Below are positions 1 to 10,171 of a stretch of 64,000 bases of DNA, in pieces. The stretch spans positions 3,544,001 to 3,608,000 of the forward strand of contig OX326958.1 of assembly GCA_946800325.1 (NCBI GenBank), given 5' to 3'. The notes under the pieces are model-generated. The model had not been told where the DNA came from, made no database searches, and saw nothing but the letters and a program-made list of their open reading frames with translations. Both the position numbers and the translations under genes were made by a program. The stretch is from Luzula sylvatica. Its lineage: Eukaryota; Streptophyta; Magnoliopsida; Poales; Juncaceae. How positions within the stretch are numbered: position 1 is the stretch's first letter; each line of letters begins with the position of its first letter.

Positions 1-1746
1 TAACACAAGCAAATTACTCAATTTTCATGTTGTACTCAAAATACTCCGTAATTGAAGACTAACACAAACAAATTTCAATTTTTTCAAACATTTCTTAAAA
101 ATTAAAAAACTGAAGTCTAGCATCTTCAAAAAATTCAATTAAGATATTTTTAAAAAAATGTTTAAATTGAAGTGTAACACAAGCAAAATACTCAATTTTC
201 ATGTTGTACTTAAAATATTCCGTAATTGAAGACTAACACAAACAAATTTCAATTTTTTCAAATTTTTTTAAAAAATGCGATAACTGAAGTCTAACATCTT
301 CAAAAAATTCAATTAAGATATTTTTTAAAAAACATTATCATTGAAGTGTAACACAAGCAAAATACTCAATTTTCATATTGTACTCAAAATACTCCGTAAT
401 TGAAGACTAACACACACAAATTTCATTTTTTTTCCAATATTTCTTAAAAATGCTAAAACTGAAGTCTAATATCTTCAAAAAATTCAATTAGGATATTTTT
501 TTCAAAAAAATATTAAAATTGAAGTTTAACTCAAGGAAAATACTCAATTTTAATGTTGTACTCAAAATACTCCTTAATTGAAGACTATCACGCACAAATT
601 TCAATTTTGTCCAAAATTTCTTAAGAATGCTAAAACTGAAGTCTAGCTGCATCTCCAAATAATTCAATTAAGATATTTTTTAAAAAATGTTAAAATTGAA
701 GTGTAACACAAGCAAAATACTCAATTTTCATGTTGTACTCAAAATACTCCGTAATTGAAGACTAACACACACAAATTTCATTTTTTTTCAAATATTTCTT
801 AAAAATGATAAAACTGAAGTCTAACATCTTCAAAAAATTCAATGAAGATATTTTTTAAAAATATGTTAAAATTGAAGTGTAACACAAGCAAAATACTCAA
901 TTTTCATGTTGTACTCAAAATACTCCGTAATTGAAGGCTAACAAACACAAATTTCAATTTTTTCAAAGATATCTTGAAATTGCAAAAATTGAAATCTAAC
1001 ATCTTCAAAAAATTCACTTATGCAATTTTTTTTTTAAAAATTAAAAATTAAGTGTAACACAAGCAAAATACTCAATTTTAATATCGTACTCAAATTACTC
1101 CGTAAATGAAGACTTACACACACAAATTCAATTTTTTCAAACATTTCTTAAAAATTAAAAAACTGAAGTCTAACACCTTCAAAAAATTGAATTAAGATAT
1201 TTTTTAAAAATATGTTAAAATTGAAGTGTGACACAAGCAAAATACTCAATTTTCATGTTGTACTCAAAATACTCCGTAATTGAAGACTAACACACACCAA
1301 TTTCATTTTTTTTTCAAAAATTTCCTAGAAATGCTAAAACTGAAGTCTAACATCTTCAAAAAATTGAATTAAGATATTTTTTAAAAATATGTTAAAATTA
1401 AAGTGTAACACAAGCAAAGTACTCAATTTTCATGTTGTACTCAAAATACTCCGTAATTGAAGACTATCACACACGAATTTCAATTTTTTCAAAAATTTCT
1501 TCAAAATGCTAAAACTGAAGTCTATCATCTTCAAAAAATTCAATTAAGATATTTTTTAAAAAATGTTAAAATTGAAGTGTAACACAAGCAAAATACTCAA
1601 TTTTCATGTTGTACTCAAAATACTCCGTAATTGAAGACTAACACACACAAATTTCAATTTTTTCAAAACTTTCTTAAAAATGCTAAAACTGAAGTCTAAC
1701 ATCTTCAAAAAATTGAATTAAGATATTTTTGAAAAATATGTTAAAA
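1..1746. repeat. 10-monomer HOR, copy 1 (~1.75 kb)
   Basis: Ten monomers whose variants recur in the same order in the next unit; the window starts 8 bases into the first one. Order landmarks: TCTAGCATC with ATTAAAAAACTG, then GCGATAACTG, then CATATTGTAC with TTTTTTTTCC, then TAGCTGCATCTCC, later a CACTTATGCAATT tail followed by TAATATCGTAC. It differs from copies 2 and 3 at a few bases that those two share: TAACTCAAGG versus TAACACAAGG near 527, CTTAAGAATG versus CTTATGAATG near 630, and CTCCGTAAATG versus CTCCATAAATG near 1098. Confidence 0.92.
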
Positions 1747-3502
1747 TTGAAGTGTAACACAAGCAAATTACTCAATTTTCATGTTGTACTCAAAATACTC
1801 CGTAATTGAAGACTAACACAAACAAATTTCAATTTTTCCAAACATTTCTTAAAAATTAAAAAACTGAAGTCTAGCATCTTCAAAAAATTCAATTAAGATA
1901 TTTTTAAAAAAATGTTTAAATTGAAGTGTAACACAAGCAAAATACTCAATTTTCATGTTGTACTTAAAATATTCCGTAATTGAAGACTAACACAAACAAA
2001 TTTCAATTTTTTCAAATTTTTTTAAAAAATGCGATAACTGAAGTCTGACATCTTCAAAAAATTCAATTAAGATATTTTTTAAAAAACATTATCATTGAAG
2101 TGTAACACAAGCAAAATACTCAATTTTCATATTGTACTCAAAATACTCCGTAATTGAAGACTAACACACACAAATTTCATTTTTTTTTCCAATATTTCTT
2201 AAAAATGCTAAAACTGAAGTCTAATATCTTCAAAAAATTCAATTAGGATATTTTTTTCAAAAAAATATTAAAATTGAAGTTTAACACAAGGAAAATACTC
2301 AGTTTTAATGTTGTACTCAAAATACTCCTTAATTGAAGACTATCACGCACAAATTTCAATTTTGTCCAAAATTTCTTATGAATGCTAAAACTGAAGTCTA
2401 GCTGCATCTCCAAATAATTCAATTAAGATATTTTTTAAAAAATGTTAAAATTGAAGTGTAACACAAGCAAAATACTCAATTTTCATGTTGTACTCAAAAT
2501 ACTCCGTAATTGAAGACTAACACACACAAATTTCATTTTTTTTCAAATATTTCTTAAAAATGATAAAACTGAAGTCTAACATCTTCAAAAAATTCAATGA
2601 AGATATTTTTTAAAAATATGTTAAAATTGAAGTGTAACACAAGCAAAATACTCAATTTTCATGTTGTACTCAAAATACTCCGTAATTGAAGGCTAACAAA
2701 CACAAATTTCAATTTTTTCAAAGATATCTTGAAATTGCAAAAATTGAAATCTAACATCTTCAAAAAATTCACTTATGCAATTTTTTTTTTAAAAATTAAA
2801 AATTAAGTGTAACACAAGCAAAATACTCAATTTTAATATCGTACTCAAATTACTCCATAAATGAAGACTTACACACACAAATTTCAATTTTTTCAAACAT
2901 TTCTTAAAAATTAAAAAACTGAAGTCTAACACCTTCAAAAAATTGAATTAAGATATTTTTTAAAAATATGTTAAAATTGAAGTGTGACACAAGCAAAATA
3001 CTCAATTTTCATGTTGTACTCAAAATACTCCGTAATTGAAGACTAACACACACAAATTTCATTTTTTTTTCAAAAATTTCCTAGAAATGCTAAAACTGAA
3101 GTCTAACATCTTCAAAAAATTGAATTAAGATATTTTTTAAAAATATGTTAAAATTAAAGTGTAACACAAGCAAAGTACTCAATTTTCATGTTGTACTCAA
3201 AATACTCCGTAATTGAAGACTATCACACACAAATTTCAATTTTTTCAAAAATTTCTTCAAAATGCTAAAACTGAAGTCTATCATCTTCAAAAAATTCAAT
3301 TAAGATATTTTTTAAAAAATGTTAAAATTGAAGTGTAACACAAGCAAAATACTCAATTTTCATGTTGTACTCAAAATACTCCGTAATTGAAGACTAACAC
3401 ACACAAATTTCAATTTTTTCAAAACTTTCTTAAAAATGCTAAAACTGAAGTCTAACATCTTCAAAAAATTGAATTAAGATATTTTTGAAAAATATGTTAA
3501 AA
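1747..3502. repeat. 10-monomer HOR, copy 2 (1756 bp)
   Basis: Repeats the monomer order of copy 1 with few substitutions. It shares with copy 3, against copy 1, TTTTTCCAAAC near 1835, TCTGACATC near 2044, TCAGTTTTAATG near 2299, CTTATGAATG near 2375 and CTCCATAAATG near 2854. Copies 2 and 3 therefore come from a later duplication than their split from copy 1. Confidence 0.93.
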
Positions 3503-5180
3503 TTGAAGTGTAACACAAGCAAATTACTCAATTTTCATGTTGTACTCAAAATACTCCGTAATTGAAGACTAACACAAACAAATTTCAATTTTTCCAAACA
3601 TTTCTTAAAAATTAAAAAACTGAAGTCTAGCATCTTCAAAAAATTCAATTAAGATATTTTTAAAAAAATGTTTAAATTGAAGTGTAACACAAGCAAAATA
3701 CTCAATTTTCATGTTGTACTTAAAATATTCCGTAATTGAAGACTAACACAAACAAATTTCAATTTTTTCAAATTTTTTTAAAAAATGCGATAACTGAAGT
3801 CTGACATCTTCAAAAAATTCAATTAAGATATTTTTTAAAAAACATTATCATTGAAGTGTAACACAAGCAAAATACTCAATTTTCATATTGTACTCAAAAT
3901 ACTCCGTAATTGAAGACTAACACACACAAATTTCATTTTTTTTTCCAATATTTCTTAAAAATGCTAAAACTGAAGTCTAATATCTTCAAAAAATTCAATT
4001 AGGATATTTTTTTCAAAAAAATATTAAAATTGAAGTTTAACACAAGGAAAATACTCAGTTTTAATGTTGTACTCAAAATACTCCTTAATTGAAGACTATC
4101 ACGCACAAATTTCAATTTTGTCCAAAATTTCTTATGAATGCTAAAACTGAAGTCTAGCTGCATCTCCAAATAATTCAATTAAGATATTTTTTAAAAAATG
4201 TTAAAATTGAAGTGTAACACAAGCAAAATACTCAATTTTCATGTTGTACTCAAAATACTCCGTAATTGAAGACTAACACACACAAATTTCATTTTTTTTC
4301 AAATATTTCTTAAAAATGATAAAACTGAAGTCTAACATCTTCAAAAAATTCAATGAAGATATTTTTTAAAAATATGTTAAAATTGAAGTGTAACACAAGC
4401 AAAATACTCAATTTTCATGTTGTACTCAAAATACTCCGTAATTGAAGGCTAACAAACACAAATTTCAATTTTTTCAAAGATATCTTGAAATTGCAAAAAT
4501 TGAAATCTAACATCTTCAAAAAATTCACTTATGCAATTTTTTTTTTAAAAATTAAAAATTAAGTGTAACACAAGCAAAATACTCAATTTTAATATCGTAC
4601 TCAAATTACTCCATAAATGAAGACTTACACACACAAATTTCAATTTTTTCAAACATTTCTTAAAAATTAAAAAACTGAAGTCTAACACCTTCAAAAAATT
4701 GAATTAAGATATTTTTTAAAAATATGTTAAAATTGAAGTGTGACACAAGCAAAATACTCAATTTTCATGTTGTACTCAAAATACTCCGTAATTGAAGACT
4801 AACACACACAAATTTCATTTTTTTTTCAAAAATTTCCTAGAAATGCTAAAACTGAAGTCTAACATCTTCAAAAAATTGAATTAAGATATTTTTTAAAAAT
4901 ATGTTAAAATTAAAGTGTAACACAAGCAAAGTACTCAATTTTCATGTTGTACTCAAAATACTCCGTAATTGAAGACTATCACACACAAATTTCAATTTTT
5001 TCAAAAATTTCTTCAAAATGCTAAAACTGAAGTCTATCATCTTCAAAAAATTCAATTAAGATATTTTTTAAAAAATGTTAAAATTGAAGTGTAACACAAG
5101 CAAAATACTCAATTTTCATGTTGTACTCAAAATACTCCGTAATTGAAGACTAACACACACAAATTTCAATTTTTTCAAAA
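3503..5180. repeat. 10-monomer HOR, copy 3 (about 9.6 monomers)
   Basis: Matches copy 2 at an offset of exactly 1756 bp; I found no difference in the stretches compared directly. The match stops inside the tenth monomer near 5181, where copy 2 has CAAAACTTTCTT and this copy reads CAAAAATATATT. That is the right edge of the 10-monomer HOR. Confidence 0.9.
5084..5142 (+). repeat. Sub-repeat 1 of the monomer (59 bp)
   Basis: First third of the reference monomer. It begins TTGAAGTGTAACACAAGCAA, followed by ACTCAATTTTC, and ends in CTCCGTAA. It aligns with sub-repeats 2 and 3 at the TTGAAG start, the TAACA core, the following C plus A-run, and the TCAATT segment. It carries the only CpG of the consensus and the two 10-bp direct repeats CAAAATACTC. 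Confidence 0.8.
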
Positions 5181-5200
5181 ATATATTAAAAATGCTAAAA
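5143..5200 (+). repeat. Sub-repeat 2 of the monomer (58 bp)
   Basis: Middle third, beginning TTGAAGACTAACACACACAA, followed by ATTTCAATTTTTTC, and ending ATGCTAAAA. It shares the TTGAAG-TAACAC-C-AAA-TCAATT order with its neighbours. In the consensus it holds closely spaced T and A tracts (centres about 89, 96, 107 and 115 of the monomer), a spacing that could bend DNA. Confidence 0.8.
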
Positions 5201-5258
5201 CTGAAGTCTAACATCTTCAAAAAATTCAATTAAGATATTTTTTAAAAATATGCTAAAA
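5201..5258 (+). repeat. Sub-repeat 3 of the monomer (57-58 bp)
   Basis: Last third, beginning CTGAAGTCTAACATCTTCAA, followed by AAAATTCAATTAAG, and ending in a TTAAAA tail. The frame of shared bases is the same as in sub-repeats 1 and 2. This third varies most across the window: TAGCAGCATC insertions, loss of AACATC (for example near 43706), ACACCTTG versus ACATCTTC, and the CACTTATGCTATT tail. Confidence 0.8.
5202..5219. other. Short dyad TGAAG-N8-CTTCA in sub-repeat 3
   Basis: TGAAG at 5202-5206 is the reverse complement of CTTCA at 5215-5219, with an 8-base spacer. The dyad recurs in most monomers with the ACATCTTC form, so hundreds of regularly spaced copies exist. Monomers with the ACACCTTG form lose the right arm. 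It could be a minor hairpin or a protein site, but a 5-bp stem is weak and function is not shown. Confidence 0.5.
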
Positions 5259-6304
5259 TTGAAGTGTAACACAAGCAAAATACTCAATTTTCATGTTGTA
5301 CTCAAAATACTCCATAATTGAAGACCAACACACACAAATTTCAATTTTTTCAAAATTTCTTAAAAATAAAAAAACTCAAGTCTAGCATCTTCAAAAAATC
5401 GATTTAAGATATTTTTTAAAAAATGTTACAATTGAAGTGTAACACAAGCAAAATACTCAATTTTCATGTTGTACTCAAAATACTCCGTAATTCAAGATTA
5501 ACACACACAAATTTAAATTTTAGGAAAAATTTCTTAAAAATGCTAAATCTGAAGTCTAACATCTTCAAAAAATTGAATTAAGATATTTTTTAAAAATATG
5601 TTAAAATTGAAGTGTAACACAAGCAAAATACTCAATTTTCATGTTGTACTCAAAATACTCCGTAATTGAAGACTATCACACACAAATTTCAATTTTTTCA
5701 AACATTTCTTAAAATTGCTAAAACTGAAGTCTAGCATCTTCAAAAAATTCAATGAAGATATTTTTTTAAAAAATGTTAAAATTGAAGTGTAACACAAGCA
5801 AAATACTCAATTTTCATGTTGTACTCAAAATACTCCGCAATTGAAGACTAACACACACAAATTTCAATTTTTTCAAAAATATATTAAAAATGCTATAACT
5901 GAAGTCTAACATCTTCAAAAAATTCAATTAAGATATTTTTTAAAATATGTTAAAATTGAAGTGTAACACAAGCAAAATACTCAATTTTCATGTTGTACTC
6001 AAAATACTCCGTAATGGAAGACTAAGACACACAAATTTCAATTTTTTTCAAACATTTCTTAAAAATTAAAAAACTGAAGTCTAGCATCTTCAAAAAATTC
6101 AATTAAGATATTTTTTTAAAAATGTTAAAATTGAAGTGTAACACAAGCAAAATACTCAATTTTCATGTTGTACTCAAAATACTCCGTAATTGAAGACTAA
6201 CACACACAAATTTCAATTTTTTCAAACATTTCTTAAAAATTAAAAAACTGAAGTCTAGCATCTTCAAAAAATTCAATGAAGATATTTTTAAAAAAATGTT
6301 AAAA

Positions 6305-7996
6305 TTGAAGTGTAACACAAGCAAAATACTCAATTTTCGTGTTGTACTCAAAATACTCCGTAATTGATGACTAACACACACAAATTTCAATTTTTAAAAA
6401 AATTTCTTAAAAATGCTAAAACGGAAGTGTAAAATCTTCAAAAAATTCAATTAAGATATTTTTTAAAAAATATTAAAATTGAAGTGTAACACAAGGAAAA
6501 TACTCAATTTTCATGTTGTACTCAAAATACTCCGTAATTGAAGACTAACACACACAAATTTTAATTTTTTCAAACATTTCTTAAAAATGCAAAAACTGAA
6601 ATCTAACACCTTCAAAAAATTCAATTAAGATATTTTTAAAAAAAATTTAAAATTCAAGTGTAACACAAGCAAAATACTCAATTTTCATGTTGTATTCAAA
6701 ATACTCCGTAATTGAAAACTAACACACACAAATTTCAATTTTTTCAAAAATTTCTTAAAAATGCTAAAACCGAAGTCTAACATCTTCAAAAACTGAATTA
6801 AGATATTTTTTAAAATATGTTAAAATTGAAGTGTAACACAAGAAAAATACTCAATTATCATGTTATACTCAAAATACTCCGTAATTGAAGACTATCGTAC
6901 ACAAATTTCAAATTTTTCAAAAATTTCATAAAATTACTAAAACTGAAGTCTAGCATCCTCAAAAAATTCAATTAGGATATTTCTTAAAAAAATGTTAAAA
7001 TTGAAGTGTAACACAAGCAAAATACTCAATTTTCATGTTGTACTCAAAATACTCCATAATTGAAGATTAATACACAGAAATTTGAATTTTAGCAAAAATT
7101 TCTTAAAAATGCTAAAACTGAAGTCTAACATCTTCAAAAAATTGAATTAAGATATTTTTTAAAAATATGTTAAAATTGAAGTGTAACACAAGCAAAATAC
7201 TCAATTTTCATGTTGTACTCAAAATACTCCGTAATTGAAGACTATCGCACACAAATTTCAATTTTTTCAAAAATTTCTTAAAAATGCTAAAACTGAAGTA
7301 TATCATCTTCAAAAAATTCAATTAAGATATTTTTTTAAAAAATGTTAAAATTGATGTGTAACACAAACAAATTTTATTTTTTTTCAAATATTTCATAAAA
7401 ATTCTAAAACTGAAGTCTAACATCTTCAAAAAATTCAATTAAGATATTTTTTATAAAAATATTAAAATTGAAGTTTAACACACAAGAAAAATACTCAATT
7501 TTCATGTTGTACTCAAAATACTCCGTAATTGAAGACTATCACACACAAATTTCAATTTTTTCAAAAATTTCTTAAAAATGCTAAAACTGAAGTATAGCAG
7601 CATCTTCAAAAATTTCAATTAAGATATTTTTTAAAAAATGTTAAAATTGAAGTGTAACACAAGCAAAATACTCAATTTTCATGTTGTACTCAACATACTC
7701 CGTAATTGAAGACTAACACACACAAATTTAAATTTTAGCAAAAAATTCATAAAAATGCTAAAATTGAAGTCTAACATCTTCAAAAAATTGAATTAAGATA
7801 TTTTTTAAAAATATATTAAAATTGAAGTGTAACACAAGCAAAATACTCAATTTTCACGTTGTACTCAAAATACTCCGTAATTGAAGACTATCACACACAA
7901 ATTTCAATTTTTTCAAAAATTACTTAAAAATGCTAAAACTGAAGTCTATCATCTTCAAAAAATTCAATTAAGATATTTTTTTTAAAAATGTTAAAA
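6305..7996. repeat. Displaced satellite duplication, left copy
   Basis: Matches 12086-13782 in monomer order at an offset of about 5.78 kb. Shared marks in order: AAACGGAAG or AAACCGGAAG with a T/A run in place of TTTTTTCAAA, ATTTTAATTTTTTC, CATGTTGTATTC, CTTCAAAAACTGAATT, ATTATCATGTTATAC, GAAGATTAA with ATTTTAGC, then a two-thirds monomer. Substitutions are scattered throughout, so this is older than the neighbouring HOR copies. Confidence 0.75.
7351..7996. repeat. 650-bp block 1, starting with a two-thirds monomer
   Basis: Four units: a 117-bp monomer (7351-7467) that fuses TTGATGTGTAACAC directly to AAACAAATTT and so lacks one sub-repeat; a TTTAACACACAAG monomer with TAGCAGCATC; an ATTTTAGC-like monomer; and a TTTTCACGTTG monomer. 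Total 646 bp. Block 2 follows directly. Confidence 0.82.
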
Positions 7997-8646
7997 TTGA
8001 AGTGTAACACACACAAATTTCATTTTTTTTCAAATATTTCCTAAAAATGCTAAAACTGAAGTTTAACATCTTCAAAAAATTCAATTAAGATATTTTTTAT
8101 AAAAATATTAAAATTGAAGTTTAACACACAAGCAAAATACTCAATTTTCATGTTGTACTCAAAATACTCCGTAATTGAAGACTATCACACACAAATTTCA
8201 ATTTTTTCAAAAATTTCTTAAAAATGCAAAAACTGAAGTTTAGCAGCATCTTCAAAAAATTCAATTAAGATATTTTTTAAAAAATAGTAAAATTGAAGTG
8301 TGACACAAGCAAAATAATCAATTTTCATGTTGTACTCAAAATACTCCGTAATTGAAGACTAACACACACAAATTGAAATTTTAGCAAAAATTTCTTAAAA
8401 AGGCTAAAATTGAAGTCGAACATCTTCAAAAAATTGAATTAAGATATTTTTTAAAAATATATTAAAATTGAAGTGTAACACAAGCAAAATACTCAATTTT
8501 CACGTTGTACTCAAAATACTCCGTAATTAAAGAATAACACACACAAATTTCAATTTTTTCAAACATTTCATAAATATAAAAAAACTGAAGTCTAACACTT
8601 TAATTAAAAAAATTGAATTAAGATATTTTTTAAAAATATGTTAAAA
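7997..8646. repeat. 650-bp block 2, starting with a two-thirds monomer
   Basis: Same four-unit order as block 1 and in tandem with it. The short monomer is 7997-8113 (117 bp) and reads GTAACACACACAAATTTC across the junction. A TTTAACACAC monomer, an ATTTTAGC monomer and a TTTTCACGTTG monomer follow, the last carrying ACTTTAATTAAAAAAATT. Confidence 0.82.
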
Positions 8647-9347
8647 TTGAAGTGTGACACAAGCAAAATACTAAATTTTCATGTTGTACTCAAAATACTC
8701 CGTAATTGAAGACTAACACACACAAATTTCCTTTTTTTTCAACTATTTCTTAAAAATGCTAAAACTGAAGTCTGACATCTTCAAAAAATTCAATGAAGAT
8801 ATTTTTTCAAAATATGTTAAAATTGAAGTGTAACACAAGAAAAATGCTCAATTATCATGTTATACTCAAAATACTCCGTAATTGAAGACTATCACACACA
8901 AATTTCAATTTTTTCAAAAATTTCTTAAAAATGCTAAAACTGAAGTCTATCATCTTCAAAAAATTCAATTAAGATATTTTTCAAAAAAATGTTAAAATTG
9001 AAGTGTAACACAAGCAAAATACTCAATTTTCATGTTGTACTCAAAATACTCCGTAATTGAAGATTAACACACACAAATTTAAATTTTAGGAAAAATTTCT
9101 TAAAAATGCTAAACCTGAAGTCAAACATCTTCAAAAAATTGAATTGAGATATTTTTTAAAAATATGTTAAAATTGAAGTGTAGCACAAGAAAAATACTCA
9201 ATTATCGTGTTGTACTCAAAATACTCCGTAATTGAAGATTATCACACACAAATTTCAATTTTTTCAAATATTTCTTAAAAATGCTAAAACTGAAGTCTAT
9301 CATCTTCAAAAAATTCAATTAAGATATGTTTTTTAAAAATGTTAAAA

Positions 9348-9997
9348 TTGAAGTGTAACACTCACAAATTTCATTTTTTTTCAAATATTTCTAAAAAAAT
9401 GCTAAAACTGAAGTCTAACATCTTCAAAAATTTCAATTAAGATATTTTTTATAAAAATATTAAAATTGAAGTTTACCACACAAGCAAAATACTCAATTTT
9501 CATGTTGTACTCAAAATACTCCGTAATTGAAGACTATCACACACAAATTTCAATTTTTTCAAAAATTTCTTAAAAATGCTAAAACTGAAGTTTAGCAGCA
9601 TCTTCAAAAAATTCAATTAAGATATTTTTAAAAAAATGTTAAAATTGAAGTGTAACACAAACAAAATACTCAATTTTCATGTTGTACTCAAAATACTCCG
9701 TAATTGAAGACTAACACACACAAAGTTAAATTTTAGCAAAAATTTCTTAAAAATGCTAAAATTGAAGTCTAACATCTTCAAAAAATAGAATTAAGATATT
9801 TTTTAAAAATATATTAAAATTGAAGTGTAACACAAGTAAAATACTCAATTTTCACGTTGTACTCAAAATACTCCGTAATTGAAGACTAACACACACAAAT
9901 TTCAATTTTTTCAAACATTTCTTAAATATTAAAAAACTGAAGTCTAACACCTTAATTAAAAAAATTGATTAAGATATTTTTTTAAAATATGTTAAAA
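9348..9997. repeat. 650-bp block 3, starting with a two-thirds monomer
   Basis: The short monomer is 9348-9465 (118 bp; junction GTAACACTCACAAATTTC). It is followed by a TTTACCACACAAGC monomer with TAGCAGCATC, an ATTTTAGC monomer and a TTTTCACGTTG monomer with ACCTTAATTAAAAAAATTG. Same order as blocks 1 and 2. Confidence 0.82.
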
Positions 9998-10171
9998 TTG
10001 AAGTGTGACACAAGCAAAATACTCAATTTTCATGTTGTACTCAAAATACTCCGTAATTGAAGACTAACACACACAAATTTCAATTCTTTCAAAAATTTCT
10101 TAAAAATGCAAAAACTGAAATCTAACACCATCAAAAAATTCACTTATGCTATTTTTTTCAAAAATTTAAAA

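Larger units (their letters stand above)
5084..5258 (+). repeat. Representative satellite monomer (175 bp)
   Basis: This copy is close to the window consensus and serves as the reference. In order it holds TTGAAGTGTAACACAAGC, a CAAAATACTC-type segment present twice 27 bp apart, a single CpG in ACTCCGTAATTG, the ACACACACAAATTTC segment, a run of T and A tracts, CTGAAGTCTAACATCTTC, and an A/T-rich tail ending GATATTTTTT and TTAAAA. The length is near one nucleosome repeat, as in many centromeric satellites. Main variants elsewhere are TAGCAGCATC (extra bases in sub-repeat 3), ATTTTAGCAAAAA (sub-repeat 2), GCGATAACTG, CACTTATGCTATT (tail), TTCATTTCGTAC (sub-repeat 1) and TTATCATGTTATAC (sub-repeat 1). 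Confidence 0.93.
5181..10171. repeat. Diverged satellite zone with 650-bp blocks
   Basis: Monomers differ more from each other here and there is no single clean long period. It contains three of the four ~650-bp blocks listed separately, and one copy of a displaced duplication (6305-7996). The stretch 8647-9347 between blocks 2 and 3 is four ordinary monomers. Nothing other than satellite is visible. Confidence 0.85.

Noticed and set aside
5110..5145. CAATT...AATTG inverted repeat in sub-repeat 1
   Set aside because: A 5-bp A/T-rich stem with a 26-base spacer is expected by chance in this composition.
6163..6390. 75-codon open frame on the minus strand
   Set aside because: It lies wholly inside satellite monomers, and its product repeats itself with a 58-residue period because 174 is divisible by 3. 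There is no promoter, splice context, domain or conserved start.
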